Source: HGM13634 sp045537285 (lineage in GTDB: Bacteria; Bacillota; Clostridia; TANB77; CAG-508). From it: a stretch of 40,810 nt of DNA. Both the position numbers and the translations under genes were made by a program. Where the stretch lies: the NCBI GenBank assembly GCA_045537285.1, contig JAZSPC010000030.1:1-40810 (forward strand). Reading direction: 5' to 3'. Below the pieces are notes generated by a model. That model saw only the letters and a list, made by a program, of their open reading frames with translations, was not told the origin of the DNA and ran no database searches. The first letter of the stretch is position 1. Each line of letters opens with the position of its first letter. This document shows positions 30,818 through 38,685 of this stretch, piece by piece.

Positions 30818-32122
30818 TTATTCTTGTGTTAATAAATTTCCTGTTTTTATAGAAATATCTACATTTACTTTAAAAGTTGAATTTTGATAATTTTCTAACC
30901 AGTTATAGCTTTCCCAGTCATTAAGTGTTCTAAAATTTTTAACAGCATATCTACCAAAACCACTAATATCAGATTCATATTTTCTAGATGTTGTATATAA
31001 ATAATCATATATTTGTTTTTCTATATGTCCTTTTACAGTGTTTTGTATAAGATTTAACTTATCTTCTGTGAGTAAGTTTATTTCATAACTATTAAAAGAA
31101 ACAATTCTTGCTGCAACATATAAATTTACTTGGACAAATGGGGAACCATTTGATATATCAACCTTTATTTTAGGATTTTTAAAAGTAGAAATATATATAT
31201 CTAATGTTTCATTAGGATTAAATGGACTAGTAATATTTATTGTGCTAAAATCAAGTTCATTGGTAATTAATTGATGTGATAAAGTTTGGTCTGCGGTTAA
31301 GTTACCGACTAATTTATCTTTTTTAAAAACAGCAAGTCCCATTACTTCAACAGATTGTTTTTCAGAGTTAGTTACTAATGTTTTGGATTGAGTATCTAAA
31401 TCAGAAGATACATTTTGGTCATTTGTATTTTTCGTTGTGTTATATGTTGTTCCAAGAGAGGCATAAGGTTGATAAAATGTGTCATTTAAAGTTAAATAGA
31501 ATTCATTTAATTTAATTGTTTCAGAATAACCACGACCTGTTTCTAAATTAGCAGCTACATCGTAATACTTTGAAATTAATTCTTCTATTTTAGGTTTTTT
31601 ACCTTCTTCAAATTCGTTTTCTGGTATTTCAGAAACAATAATACTGCAATCTGGCCTTGTTTCTACTTTGTTTATCAAAGAATTTACAAGTGGTTCAACA
31701 CCTTGTTTTGCAATCTCTTGTGATACAAGAAGTATTTTGCAGTGTGATAAGTTTATTGTTTTATTAATATATGAGTTAGCGATATTTAATGCACTATCAA
31801 TAGAATCTGTTTCCATGGTTTGAATAATGAAGTTTGAAGAAGTGGATCCAGTTGAACCTACTGGATTACTAGATGATTCACTTCCACTAGAAGAACCACT
31901 ACTAGGGTCAGAGATTGCAGATTCTGTTGCACTAGATTCCATTGTAGTAAGTTGTAGACTTATTCTATATTTAGCAGTTTTTCCAACATCAACACCAATT
32001 GCAACAGCATATGATAAATCATCTATATTTTGAGCACTGTTTGAGTATTCATTAAATGCTGCAAGTAGGAAGAATATGATAGAGATTATAAATATTTTCT
32101 TAATAATATCATTTTTGATCAA
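30818..32122 (-). CDS. gerC: Ger(x)C family spore germination protein
   Basis: The 434-aa protein is the C subunit of a GerA-type nutrient receptor in the inner spore membrane. It has an N-terminal hydrophobic segment, the GerC start pattern NIDDLSYAVAIGVDVG, a Ser-rich insert (about 72-95), ANSYINKTINLSHCKILLVSQEIAKQGVEPLV and VIVSEIPENEF-like residues, and the C-terminal domain with GHIEKQIYDYLY and FGRYAVKNF. GerC proteins are normally lipoproteins with a Gly-Cys-Trp-Asp start; here the segment after the hydrophobic stretch reads AAFNEYSNSAQNIDD and has no Cys, so it cannot be lipid-anchored in the usual way. The gene begins one base after gerB ends. Confidence 0.9.
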   Translation of the reverse strand: MIKNDIIKKIFIISIIFFLLAAFNEYSNSAQNIDDLSYAVAIGVDVGKTAKYRISLQLTTMESSATESAISDPSSGSSSGSESSSNPVGSTGSTSSNFIIQTMETDSIDSALNIANSYINKTINLSHCKILLVSQEIAKQGVEPLVNSLINKVETRPDCSIIVSEIPENEFEEGKKPKIEELISKYYDVAANLETGRGYSETIKLNEFYLTLNDTFYQPYASLGTTYNTTKNTNDQNVSSDLDTQSKTLVTNSEKQSVEVMGLAVFKKDKLVGNLTADQTLSHQLITNELDFSTINITSPFNPNETLDIYISTFKNPKIKVDISNGSPFVQVNLYVAARIVSFNSYEINLLTEDKLNLIQNTVKGHIEKQIYDYLYTTSRKYESDISGFGRYAVKNFRTLNDWESYNWLENYQNSTFKVNVDISIKTGNLLTQE

Positions 32123-32123
32123 T

Positions 32124-33236
32124 TTATTTTTCTCCTTTTATACGTTTTTTATTTTTTACCACCTTTTTAATATTTGCAAGTAAAAGAATAGAAAAGCCTA
32201 GTCCAAATACTAATATTAGTGTTAAATTTTTATACCAGTTACTATCTAATAATCTGGTTTCAATTATATTTTTATAAATTAAACTAGTACCCATTAAAAT
32301 TAATACAAAAGTATATGAAACAGTTTTAGCTGTTTGCAAGTTAGCTATTTTTTTGAATATTGAAACTGCAAAACCAACTACTATACTTAAATATGATAAG
32401 ATGTTTAAATCCCAAATTAGTATAAATAGTGCATCTAGTCTTTGTAGTAATTTGCCAAAGGTTAATGTACGTGTTTGCATATATAAAGGAATATTTGAGG
32501 TCGATGCCACATTAAGTGGGAAGATAAGCAATATTCCAAGTATAGTTATAAATATAAAAAATCCTGATAAGATTACTGATACATAAGATAATTTTTTAAA
32601 TTGATTTGCGTCTTTTAAGTAGGGCATTAATAATAGTAAAAAGAAGATGTTACCAAAACAAAAGATATTTGCGCTTCCTTTTAAAAATGTGTTTTCAGCT
32701 CCATAACCTAAGATAGGGAAAACTCTTTCTAGTATGAAATTTTCAGCACTTAATACAAACAAAACTACAAATGACACAGCAATTAAAGGTACAATTATCA
32801 AGTTACATTTAATAATTGTCTTCAAACTAAATCTATTAAGAAAAGCAACACCAACTAACATGAAAAATGCAATATATGGGGTAGGAGTGTTTTGAAAATA
32901 TGTTGTTTTTAAGTTTTCTGCTGTGTTTCTTAAAAGTAGTGAAGCTATAAATATTGCATGTATAATATAGACTAAACCAACAAGAAATTTAAATTTGTTA
33001 CCAAACAAAAATCCAGAAACATCTAAAATATCCATACCTTTAAATTTTTTATATAATAAATTTAATATATATACAGAAAACAAGGCTAAAAGTGTAACAT
33101 ATATAATATTTATAATGCTACCAGTACCTTGATCCTCTATAACTATTTTAGGAAGCAGTAATATTAAATGAGCAAATACAACAATTAATAATATACTTAA
33201 TGCTTCCGCAAAACCAATTTTATTACTACTTTCCAT
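32124..33236 (-). CDS. gerB: GerAB/ArcD/ProY family spore germination permease
   Basis: The 370-aa protein has about ten membrane segments and belongs to the APC-like GerB group, the subunit thought to bind the germinant. It begins NKIGFAEALSILLIVVFAHLILLLP and contains LLLRNTAENLKTTYFQNTPTPYIAFFM and GYGAENTFLKGSANIFCFGNIFFLLLLMPY, which are typical. It lies 17 bases after gerA and one base before gerC. Which nutrient is sensed cannot be told from the sequence. Confidence 0.92.
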   Translation of the reverse strand: MESSNKIGFAEALSILLIVVFAHLILLLPKIVIEDQGTGSIINIIYVTLLALFSVYILNLLYKKFKGMDILDVSGFLFGNKFKFLVGLVYIIHAIFIASLLLRNTAENLKTTYFQNTPTPYIAFFMLVGVAFLNRFSLKTIIKCNLIIVPLIAVSFVVLFVLSAENFILERVFPILGYGAENTFLKGSANIFCFGNIFFLLLLMPYLKDANQFKKLSYVSVILSGFFIFITILGILLIFPLNVASTSNIPLYMQTRTLTFGKLLQRLDALFILIWDLNILSYLSIVVGFAVSIFKKIANLQTAKTVSYTFVLILMGTSLIYKNIIETRLLDSNWYKNLTLILVFGLGFSILLLANIKKVVKNKKRIKGEK

Positions 33237-33253
33237 TTAATCAGTCCTTTTAT

Positions 33254-34939
33254 TTAAATTTTCCATTTCATACTTATAGAATTTTGTTTATTTGTTCTCT
33301 TTGTATTTAAGAAATCACTACGTTTTTCTCGTCTCCAATATGGAGAGAAGAAATATCCGCTTGTACCAACATTAGATAAAGGTACATAAGGGGATAAGAA
33401 AGGTACACCAAAAGAAGAATAACTTGCAAGTAATCCTAGGTATAAGAATATTCCTATTGCAATCCCTAAGAAACCAAATAACCAACCTGCGAATATAAAG
33501 GCAAAACGTAGAAGTCTAAAATGTAGTTCGAGCGAGAAATTAGGTATAGCAAAAGAAGTTAAACCAGATATTGCAACTATAATAATTGAAATAGGGCTTA
33601 CGATACTTGCATTAACAGCTGCATCACCTAAAACTAATGCACCAACAATACTCATTGTTGTACTAATAGGGGAAGGAACTCTAATTCCAGCCTCATGTAT
33701 TAATTCGAAAGCTATTTCCATTAATATAATTTCCAGCTCTATTGTAATTGGAACAGCTTGTCTTGAACTTACTATTGAGAAAAGTAATTCTGTTGGAATT
33801 AGTTCTTCATGGAAGTTAGTTATGGCTATATATAATCCAGGAAGAAGAACAGTAATAAGACAAGCAATTAATCTTACAAGCTTTATAAGATTTGCAAAAC
33901 GATAATTTATGTTTTGGTCTTCAACTGATTCTAGTAAATCAAAAAAAGTACAAGGGGCTACAAGTGAAATTGGAGTACCATTTACCATAATAACTACTTT
34001 TCCATCTAATACACAGCTAGCAGCTCTATCAGGTCTTTCAGTTGTTAGTAACTCTGGAATACTAGAATGTGAGTTTTGTTTTAATAAATCTTCTAATTGC
34101 CCAGAAGCTATAATGTAATCTATATCTAAATTGTTAATTCTGTATTTTACTTCTGCAACTAAATCATCATTTGCTACATCTTTTAGATAGCAAACAGCAA
34201 TTTTCGTTTTACTAACTGTACCAACGTAAGTGTCTTCAATTATTAGGTTTTCATTATTAACCAATCTTCTAAGCATAGTAGTATTTGTTCTAATATTTTC
34301 AACAAAAGCCTCTTGTGAACCACGAATTACAATTTCATTTCTAGGAGTATCAATACTTCTTTTTTCATAACCTTTAACATCACACACAAAGCAAGTATCT
34401 ATTGTATCTATAAATAAAGCACAGTTTCCAGAATTTACAGCAGATATTACATCTTCGAATGTTTTAATTTTTTTTAGGTCATTATGTGGTATGAGGCAAG
34501 AATATATATAATCTACTAGATCGAATTTTTTAACTTTTTTTACAGTAATATTATTTGCAACAGCACTACTTACAACTTCTTCTGGTGCAGTATTTGTGTT
34601 AGCTCTACTTTTTAACATTAAAGGATTTAATATAAAACGATTAATAAGTTTAGTATCACTCATACCATCAATGTATAGAATAAAAGCTTTATATACTTTG
34701 TTTCTTGCAGTTAAATCAAATTCTCTTATCTTAATATCGCTATTAATTAAGCTATTAAATTTAACTTTAATATATTCTAAATTAACTTCACTACTAGGAA
34801 AAATGTTTTCTTTTGTTTTTTCTAATGGTTTAATTTGATTATTCTCATAAGGTGAATCAGAAGGTGGCAGGTCAAATATATATTTATTTTCAGGTTTATA
34901 TTTAAATGAATTGATTATATTACTAAATATTTTGTTCAT
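33254..34939 (-). CDS. gerA: GerA/SpoVAF family spore germination protein
   Basis: ATG at 34939 follows TTGGAG; the open frame extends 13 codons upstream without a signal. The 561-aa protein is the A subunit of a GerA-type receptor. Its soluble N-terminal domain has the motifs FILYIDGMSDTKLINRFILNPLM, RGSQEAFVENIRTNTTMLRR and PERPDRA-like TTERPDRAASCVLDGKVVIMVNGTP. Several membrane helices follow (PGLYIAITNFHEELIPTELL...PITIELEIILMEIAFELIHEAGIRVP), and then the conserved FGVPFLSPYVPLSN tail. GerA, B and C form the receptor that commits spores to germination. It lies just downstream of spoIVA but behind that gene's terminator. Confidence 0.95.
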   Translation of the reverse strand: MNKIFSNIINSFKYKPENKYIFDLPPSDSPYENNQIKPLEKTKENIFPSSEVNLEYIKVKFNSLINSDIKIREFDLTARNKVYKAFILYIDGMSDTKLINRFILNPLMLKSRANTNTAPEEVVSSAVANNITVKKVKKFDLVDYIYSCLIPHNDLKKIKTFEDVISAVNSGNCALFIDTIDTCFVCDVKGYEKRSIDTPRNEIVIRGSQEAFVENIRTNTTMLRRLVNNENLIIEDTYVGTVSKTKIAVCYLKDVANDDLVAEVKYRINNLDIDYIIASGQLEDLLKQNSHSSIPELLTTERPDRAASCVLDGKVVIMVNGTPISLVAPCTFFDLLESVEDQNINYRFANLIKLVRLIACLITVLLPGLYIAITNFHEELIPTELLFSIVSSRQAVPITIELEIILMEIAFELIHEAGIRVPSPISTTMSIVGALVLGDAAVNASIVSPISIIIVAISGLTSFAIPNFSLELHFRLLRFAFIFAGWLFGFLGIAIGIFLYLGLLASYSSFGVPFLSPYVPLSNVGTSGYFFSPYWRREKRSDFLNTKRTNKQNSISMKWKI

Positions 34940-34974
34940 AAAAACTCCAATAAAAAGATTTTTTAATAGTATTT

Positions 34975-35018
34975 TCAAAATAAAGAAAAATATGTATTTA
35001 TTAAAAAATACATATTTT
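34975..35018 (-). terminator. Terminator of spoIVA
   Basis: On the minus strand AAAATATGTATTT pairs with AAATACATATTTT (35018-35006 with 34999-34987), followed by TTTCTTTATTTT. Confidence 0.75.
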
Positions 35019-35024
35019 CAAAAT

Positions 35025-36503
35025 TTATAATATTATACAAATCAATCCGCCACTACCTTCATTTATAATTCTTTGAAGAGTTTCTTGAAGTTTTAACTGA
35101 GCATCTTCTGGCATTTTTGATAATTTGTTTTGTAATCCTTCATTTACAAGCTCATGTAGGTTTTTTCCAAATATATTTGATTCCCAAATTTTAATAGGGT
35201 CACTTTCAAATTCTGAAAGTAGGTAGTTAACTAATTCTTCTGATTGTTTTTCGGAGCCCACAATAGGTGCAACTTCTGTTTCAATATCTGCTCTTATCAT
35301 ATGTATAGAAGGAGCTTTTGCTTTTAATTTTACTCCAAATCGTGAGCCTTGTTTTATCATTTCTGGTTCTTCTAAAATTAATTCTTCGATTCCAGGAGTA
35401 ACAATTCCATAACCTTTTTGTTTAACTTCATTTAAAGCATAAGAAATTTTATCATATTCTTTTTTAGTATTAGCTAGGTTTGACATTGTTGCAAATAGAT
35501 CACCTTCATTTTCAACATTAACTCCTGTAACTTCTGTTAATACCTTATAGAATAAATCTTCTCTTAAAGTAATGTTAATATTAACAACACCATTTCCAAG
35601 ATTAATATCATCAGCTGAACATGTATCAATTATATCTGATATTTTTAAATCTTCCAAAGCGTTATCAATTTGTTTTAATTCATTAACATCTTTAAAAGTG
35701 TTCATAATATTAGAATATAGAGTGGTTTTTAGCCAGTGAGTATTATCTAATGTATCAACCCATCTAGGAAAGTTAATATTAATTTGTTCAATAGGAAATT
35801 CATATAGAACTCTACTAAATACTTGATTAATATCATCAATATCTAAGTTAGAACAATCAGCAGGAATAACTGGTGCTTCGTATCTTGTTTCTAATTCATC
35901 TGCTAAACTTCTTGTATATTCTGAATAAGGTTCACTTGAATTTAGAACAATTGCAAAAGGTTTGTTTAATTCTTTTAATTCTCTTACAACTCTTTCTTCG
36001 GCTTCAACATAATCTTCTCTTGGGATATCAGTAATACTTCCGTCTGTTGTTACTAAAAGGCCAATAGTAGAATGTTCTTGAATTACTTTTCTAGTTCCAA
36101 TTTCAGCAGCTGTTTCAAAAGGAATATCATCTTCTGACCAAGGAGTTCTTACCATTCTTGGAAGGTCATCTTCTAAATAGCCAATTGCATTATCTACTAA
36201 ATATCCAACACAATCTACTAAACGAGTTTTTAACTTTAAATTATCTCCAATAGTTATATCAATAGCTTCATTTGGAACAAATTTTGGTTCAGTAGTCATT
36301 ATTGTCCTACCAGCAGCACTTTGAGGAAGTTCGTCTTGTGCTCTTTGTCTTTTGTATTCATTATCTATATTTGGGATAACCATTAAATCCATAAACTTTT
36401 TAATAAAAGTGGATTTACCAGTTCTTACAGGTCCAACAACACCTATATAGATATCGCCATTTGTACGAGCCTGTATATCTTGATATAAATTTAAATTATC
36501 CAT
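35025..36503 (-). CDS. spoIVA: Stage IV sporulation protein A (coat morphogenetic ATPase)
   Basis: The 492-aa protein matches SpoIVA over its whole length. It opens NLYQDIQARTNGDIYIGVVGPVRTGKSTFIKKFM, with Walker A GPVRTGKS (24-31), continues PQSAAGRTIMTTEPKFVP and VDCVGYLVDNAIGYLE, and ends GGLICIIL, the C-terminus that anchors the coat base to the forespore membrane. SpoIVA polymerises with ATP hydrolysis to form the basement layer of the spore coat. The gene proves an endospore-forming lineage. The start follows AAGGAGGAATTTAA. A possible sigma-E-like promoter (TAATATT, 15 bases, TATAAATT) lies about 36540-36575 on the minus strand but is a weak match. Confidence 0.97.
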   Translation of the reverse strand: MDNLNLYQDIQARTNGDIYIGVVGPVRTGKSTFIKKFMDLMVIPNIDNEYKRQRAQDELPQSAAGRTIMTTEPKFVPNEAIDITIGDNLKLKTRLVDCVGYLVDNAIGYLEDDLPRMVRTPWSEDDIPFETAAEIGTRKVIQEHSTIGLLVTTDGSITDIPREDYVEAEERVVRELKELNKPFAIVLNSSEPYSEYTRSLADELETRYEAPVIPADCSNLDIDDINQVFSRVLYEFPIEQININFPRWVDTLDNTHWLKTTLYSNIMNTFKDVNELKQIDNALEDLKISDIIDTCSADDINLGNGVVNINITLREDLFYKVLTEVTGVNVENEGDLFATMSNLANTKKEYDKISYALNEVKQKGYGIVTPGIEELILEEPEMIKQGSRFGVKLKAKAPSIHMIRADIETEVAPIVGSEKQSEELVNYLLSEFESDPIKIWESNIFGKNLHELVNEGLQNKLSKMPEDAQLKLQETLQRIINEGSGGLICIIL

Positions 36504-36619
36504 TTAAATTCCTCCTTAAAAATGTTTGTACAATAAACTTTATTAATTTATATTACCCTCAAAGATTAATATTACAAAAATTCACCAAATTTTGAAAAAT
36601 TAAATATGATATTAATAAT

Positions 36620-36648
36620 TTGCAATATATTTTAATTTATGATAATAT
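36620..36648 (+). promoter_or_regulatory. Promoter of glmU
   Basis: TTGCAA (36620-36625), a 17-base spacer ending TATGA and TAATAT (36643-36648). Confidence 0.5.
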
Positions 36649-36680
36649 ATTGATGTTTATTAAAAATAGGAGGTAAACAT

Positions 36681-37943
36681 ATGAAACAAGATATTATGGC
36701 AATAGTATTAGCAGCTGGTAAAGGAACAAGAATGAAATCAGAAAAATCAAAATTAGTACATAAAATTTATGGTAAAGAATTAGTAAAAAGAGTAGTAGAG
36801 GTAGCTCGAAAATCAGGTGTAGAAGATGTTGTAACAGTAGTAGGATATAAAAGGGAGCAAGTACAACTTGTTTTAGGAGATACTGTTAAATATGCATATC
36901 AAGAAGAAATGCTAGGAACAGGGCATGCTGTAATGCAAGCAGAGGAATATTTAAAAGATAAACATGGTAAAGTTGTTGTATTAAATGGAGATGTTCCAAT
37001 TTTAAGACCAGAAACAATTAAAAAATTTATTCAAAAAAGTATAAAACATAAAGAATGTGCTACTGTTCTTACAGCTATATATAACAATCCAACAGGATAT
37101 GGAAGAATAGTAAGAGATATTGGTGGAAACATAACAGCAATAGTAGAAGAAAAAGATGCAACAGAAGACCAAAAACAAATACAGGAAATTAATGCTGGTA
37201 TTTATTGCTTTGACATTCAAGAATTATTAAAAGCACTAAAAAAATTAGAGCCAAACAATGCTCAAAGTGAATACTATTTAACTGATGTTGTAAAAATTAT
37301 GAATGAAGAAGGTTTAAAAACTGGTGCATTTATCGTAGAAGATAATACAGAAATTTTAGGTGTAAATGATAAGATACAATTAGAATTATTAACAAAAGTT
37401 TTAAGATTACGTATTAATCAAGAACATATGAGAAATGGTGTTACAATAGAAGATATAGATAACACATATATATATGATGATGTAGAAATTGGAACAGATA
37501 CAGTAATACATCCTAATACTACAATTAAAAATGATGTTGTTATAGGAAAAGATTGTGAAATAGGTCCAAACGCCTATGTTAGAGAAGGTTGTAGATTAGC
37601 AGATAAAGTTAAAGTAGGAAGTTTTGTTGAACTTAAAAAAGCAATAGTTGGAGAAGGAGCTAAAATACCACACTTATCATATATGGGAGATTGCGAAATT
37701 GGGGCAAAAACAAATGTTGGTTGTGGTACAATTACTTGTAACTATGATGGCTTTAATAAGAGCAAAACTATAATAGGGGAACACTGCTTCATAGGTTCAA
37801 ATGTTAATTTAGTAGCACCTGTAACATTAGGAGATAATTCATTTGTTGCAGCTGGTTCTACAATAACAAATGATGTTCCAGCAGATTCACTTGCAATAGC
37901 CAGAGAAAGACAAACAAATAAAGAAGGATGGAATAAAAAATAG
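36681..37943 (+). CDS. glmU: Bifunctional GlmU: GlcN-1-P acetyltransferase / GlcNAc-1-P uridyltransferase
   Basis: The 420-aa protein makes UDP-GlcNAc for peptidoglycan. The uridyltransferase half has LAAGKGTRMKSEKSK (10-24, with the catalytic Arg and Lys), GTGHAVMQ, LNGDVPILRPET and EINAGIYCFD. The acetyltransferase half is a left-handed beta-helix of hexapeptides with VGSFVELKKAIVGEGAKIPHLSYMGDCEIG and NVGCGTITCNYDGFNK (conserved acetyl-CoA and GlcN-1-P site). It is about 35 residues shorter than the Bacillus and E. coli proteins, mostly at the C-terminal end (ARERQTNKEGW). The start follows AGGAGGTAAACAT. Confidence 0.96.
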   Translation: MKQDIMAIVLAAGKGTRMKSEKSKLVHKIYGKELVKRVVEVARKSGVEDVVTVVGYKREQVQLVLGDTVKYAYQEEMLGTGHAVMQAEEYLKDKHGKVVVLNGDVPILRPETIKKFIQKSIKHKECATVLTAIYNNPTGYGRIVRDIGGNITAIVEEKDATEDQKQIQEINAGIYCFDIQELLKALKKLEPNNAQSEYYLTDVVKIMNEEGLKTGAFIVEDNTEILGVNDKIQLELLTKVLRLRINQEHMRNGVTIEDIDNTYIYDDVEIGTDTVIHPNTTIKNDVVIGKDCEIGPNAYVREGCRLADKVKVGSFVELKKAIVGEGAKIPHLSYMGDCEIGAKTNVGCGTITCNYDGFNKSKTIIGEHCFIGSNVNLVAPVTLGDNSFVAAGSTITNDVPADSLAIARERQTNKEGWNKK

Positions 37944-37950
37944 AGATAAC

Positions 37951-37980
37951 AAAGAAGTCTTAAAATATAAGGCTTCTTTT
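37951..37980 (+). terminator. Terminator of glmU
   Basis: AAAGAAGTCTTA/TAAGGCTTCTTT with a short AT loop and a T run. Confidence 0.85.
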
Positions 37981-37981
37981 C

Positions 37982-38010
37982 TTGATTTATGTAAATTAAT
38001 ATGATATAAT
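37982..38010 (+). promoter_or_regulatory. Promoter of the 85-aa orphan gene, with TTTATGTAAA box
   Basis: TTGATT (37982-37987), a 17-base spacer that completes TTTATGTAAA and ends TATGA, then TATAAT (38005-38010). Two small hairpins (TATGTC/GACATA and ACTATCT/AGATAGT) follow in the leader. Confidence 0.65.
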
Positions 38011-38083
38011 CATAATTATGTCAATAGACATATAAATTATACTATCTGTAGATAGTAAAAAATGAAAAGGAGTTAATTACAAC

Positions 38084-38341
38084 ATGGCAGAAAACAAAAA
38101 AGAAATTGAACTTGAAGAAGTTGAAATCCTTCGGTTAAGTGTAAGAAAAAAACATCCTGATGCAACTGACTATGAATATGAAATGGATGTTATGACAAAT
38201 GATAAGGATGCAGTTCGGCTTTCAGAAATATTTGAAACTGCACTGGAAAATGAAATTGATCTTTCATTCCTGGTAAAAGTGTTTGAGAAAGCTATAGAAG
38301 AGGGAATTGATCTTTCAAGTATATCGGAAGATAATACTTAA
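38084..38341 (+). CDS. Orphan 85-aa acidic protein
   Basis: AAAAGGAGTTAATTACAAC precedes the ATG. The product is very acidic and seems to consist of a strand segment (ELEEVEILRLSVRKKHPDATDYEYEMDVMTND) and amphipathic helices (AVRLSEIFETALENEIDLSFLVKVFEKAIEEGIDLSSI) with a repeated E-(N/G)-x-I-DLS unit. No family is recognised; a protein-binding or DNA-mimic role is imaginable from the charge only. CGG, CTT and CTG codons differ from glmU and aspS on either side. Confidence 0.75.
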   Translation: MAENKKEIELEEVEILRLSVRKKHPDATDYEYEMDVMTNDKDAVRLSEIFETALENEIDLSFLVKVFEKAIEEGIDLSSISEDNT

Positions 38342-38350
38342 TAACTCCAT

Positions 38351-38384
38351 AGTAATCTAGTGATTTTCACTAGATTACTTCATT
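38351..38384 (+). terminator. Terminator of the 85-aa gene
   Basis: AGTAATCTAGTG (38351-38362) and CACTAGATTACT (38368-38379) form a perfect stem, then TCATTTT. Confidence 0.85.
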
Positions 38385-38408
38385 TTATATATAAATAATA
38401 TATAAATC

Positions 38409-38437
38409 TTGACATTTTATAAAAAAATGTATAAAAT
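38409..38437 (+). promoter_or_regulatory. Promoter of the aspS T-box transcript
   Basis: TTGACA (38409-38414), a 17-base spacer and TAAAAT (38432-38437). Confidence 0.7.
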
Positions 38438-38444
38438 ATATAAG

Positions 38445-38661
38445 TAAAATAATTGCGATGAAGATGAAGAATAATCAAAGGTTATTTCTTAGAGAAAAAT
38501 GCCTAGGCTGAAAGCATTTAAATAAACATGATTATCAGACACATTGGAGCAATAAATAAAATAGAAAAGTGAAAAAATGGTAACATTTTTTAAATAGGGT
38601 GGCACCGCGGAATAGATATTTCGTCCCTGTATGTATTTAATAATGCATACAGGGATTTTTG
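38445..38661 (+). promoter_or_regulatory. Aspartate T-box leader of aspS
   Basis: T-box core AGGGTGGCACCGCGG is at 38596-38610, followed by the terminator stem CCCTGTATG/CATACAGGG (38625-38633 with 38646-38654) and ATTTTTG. Stem I contains the likely specifier GAC (38538-38540), followed by A as usual. Uncharged tRNA-Asp would favour the antiterminator and raise aspS expression. Confidence 0.92.
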
Positions 38662-38685
38662 TATGCAAATGAAAGGAGAATATAT

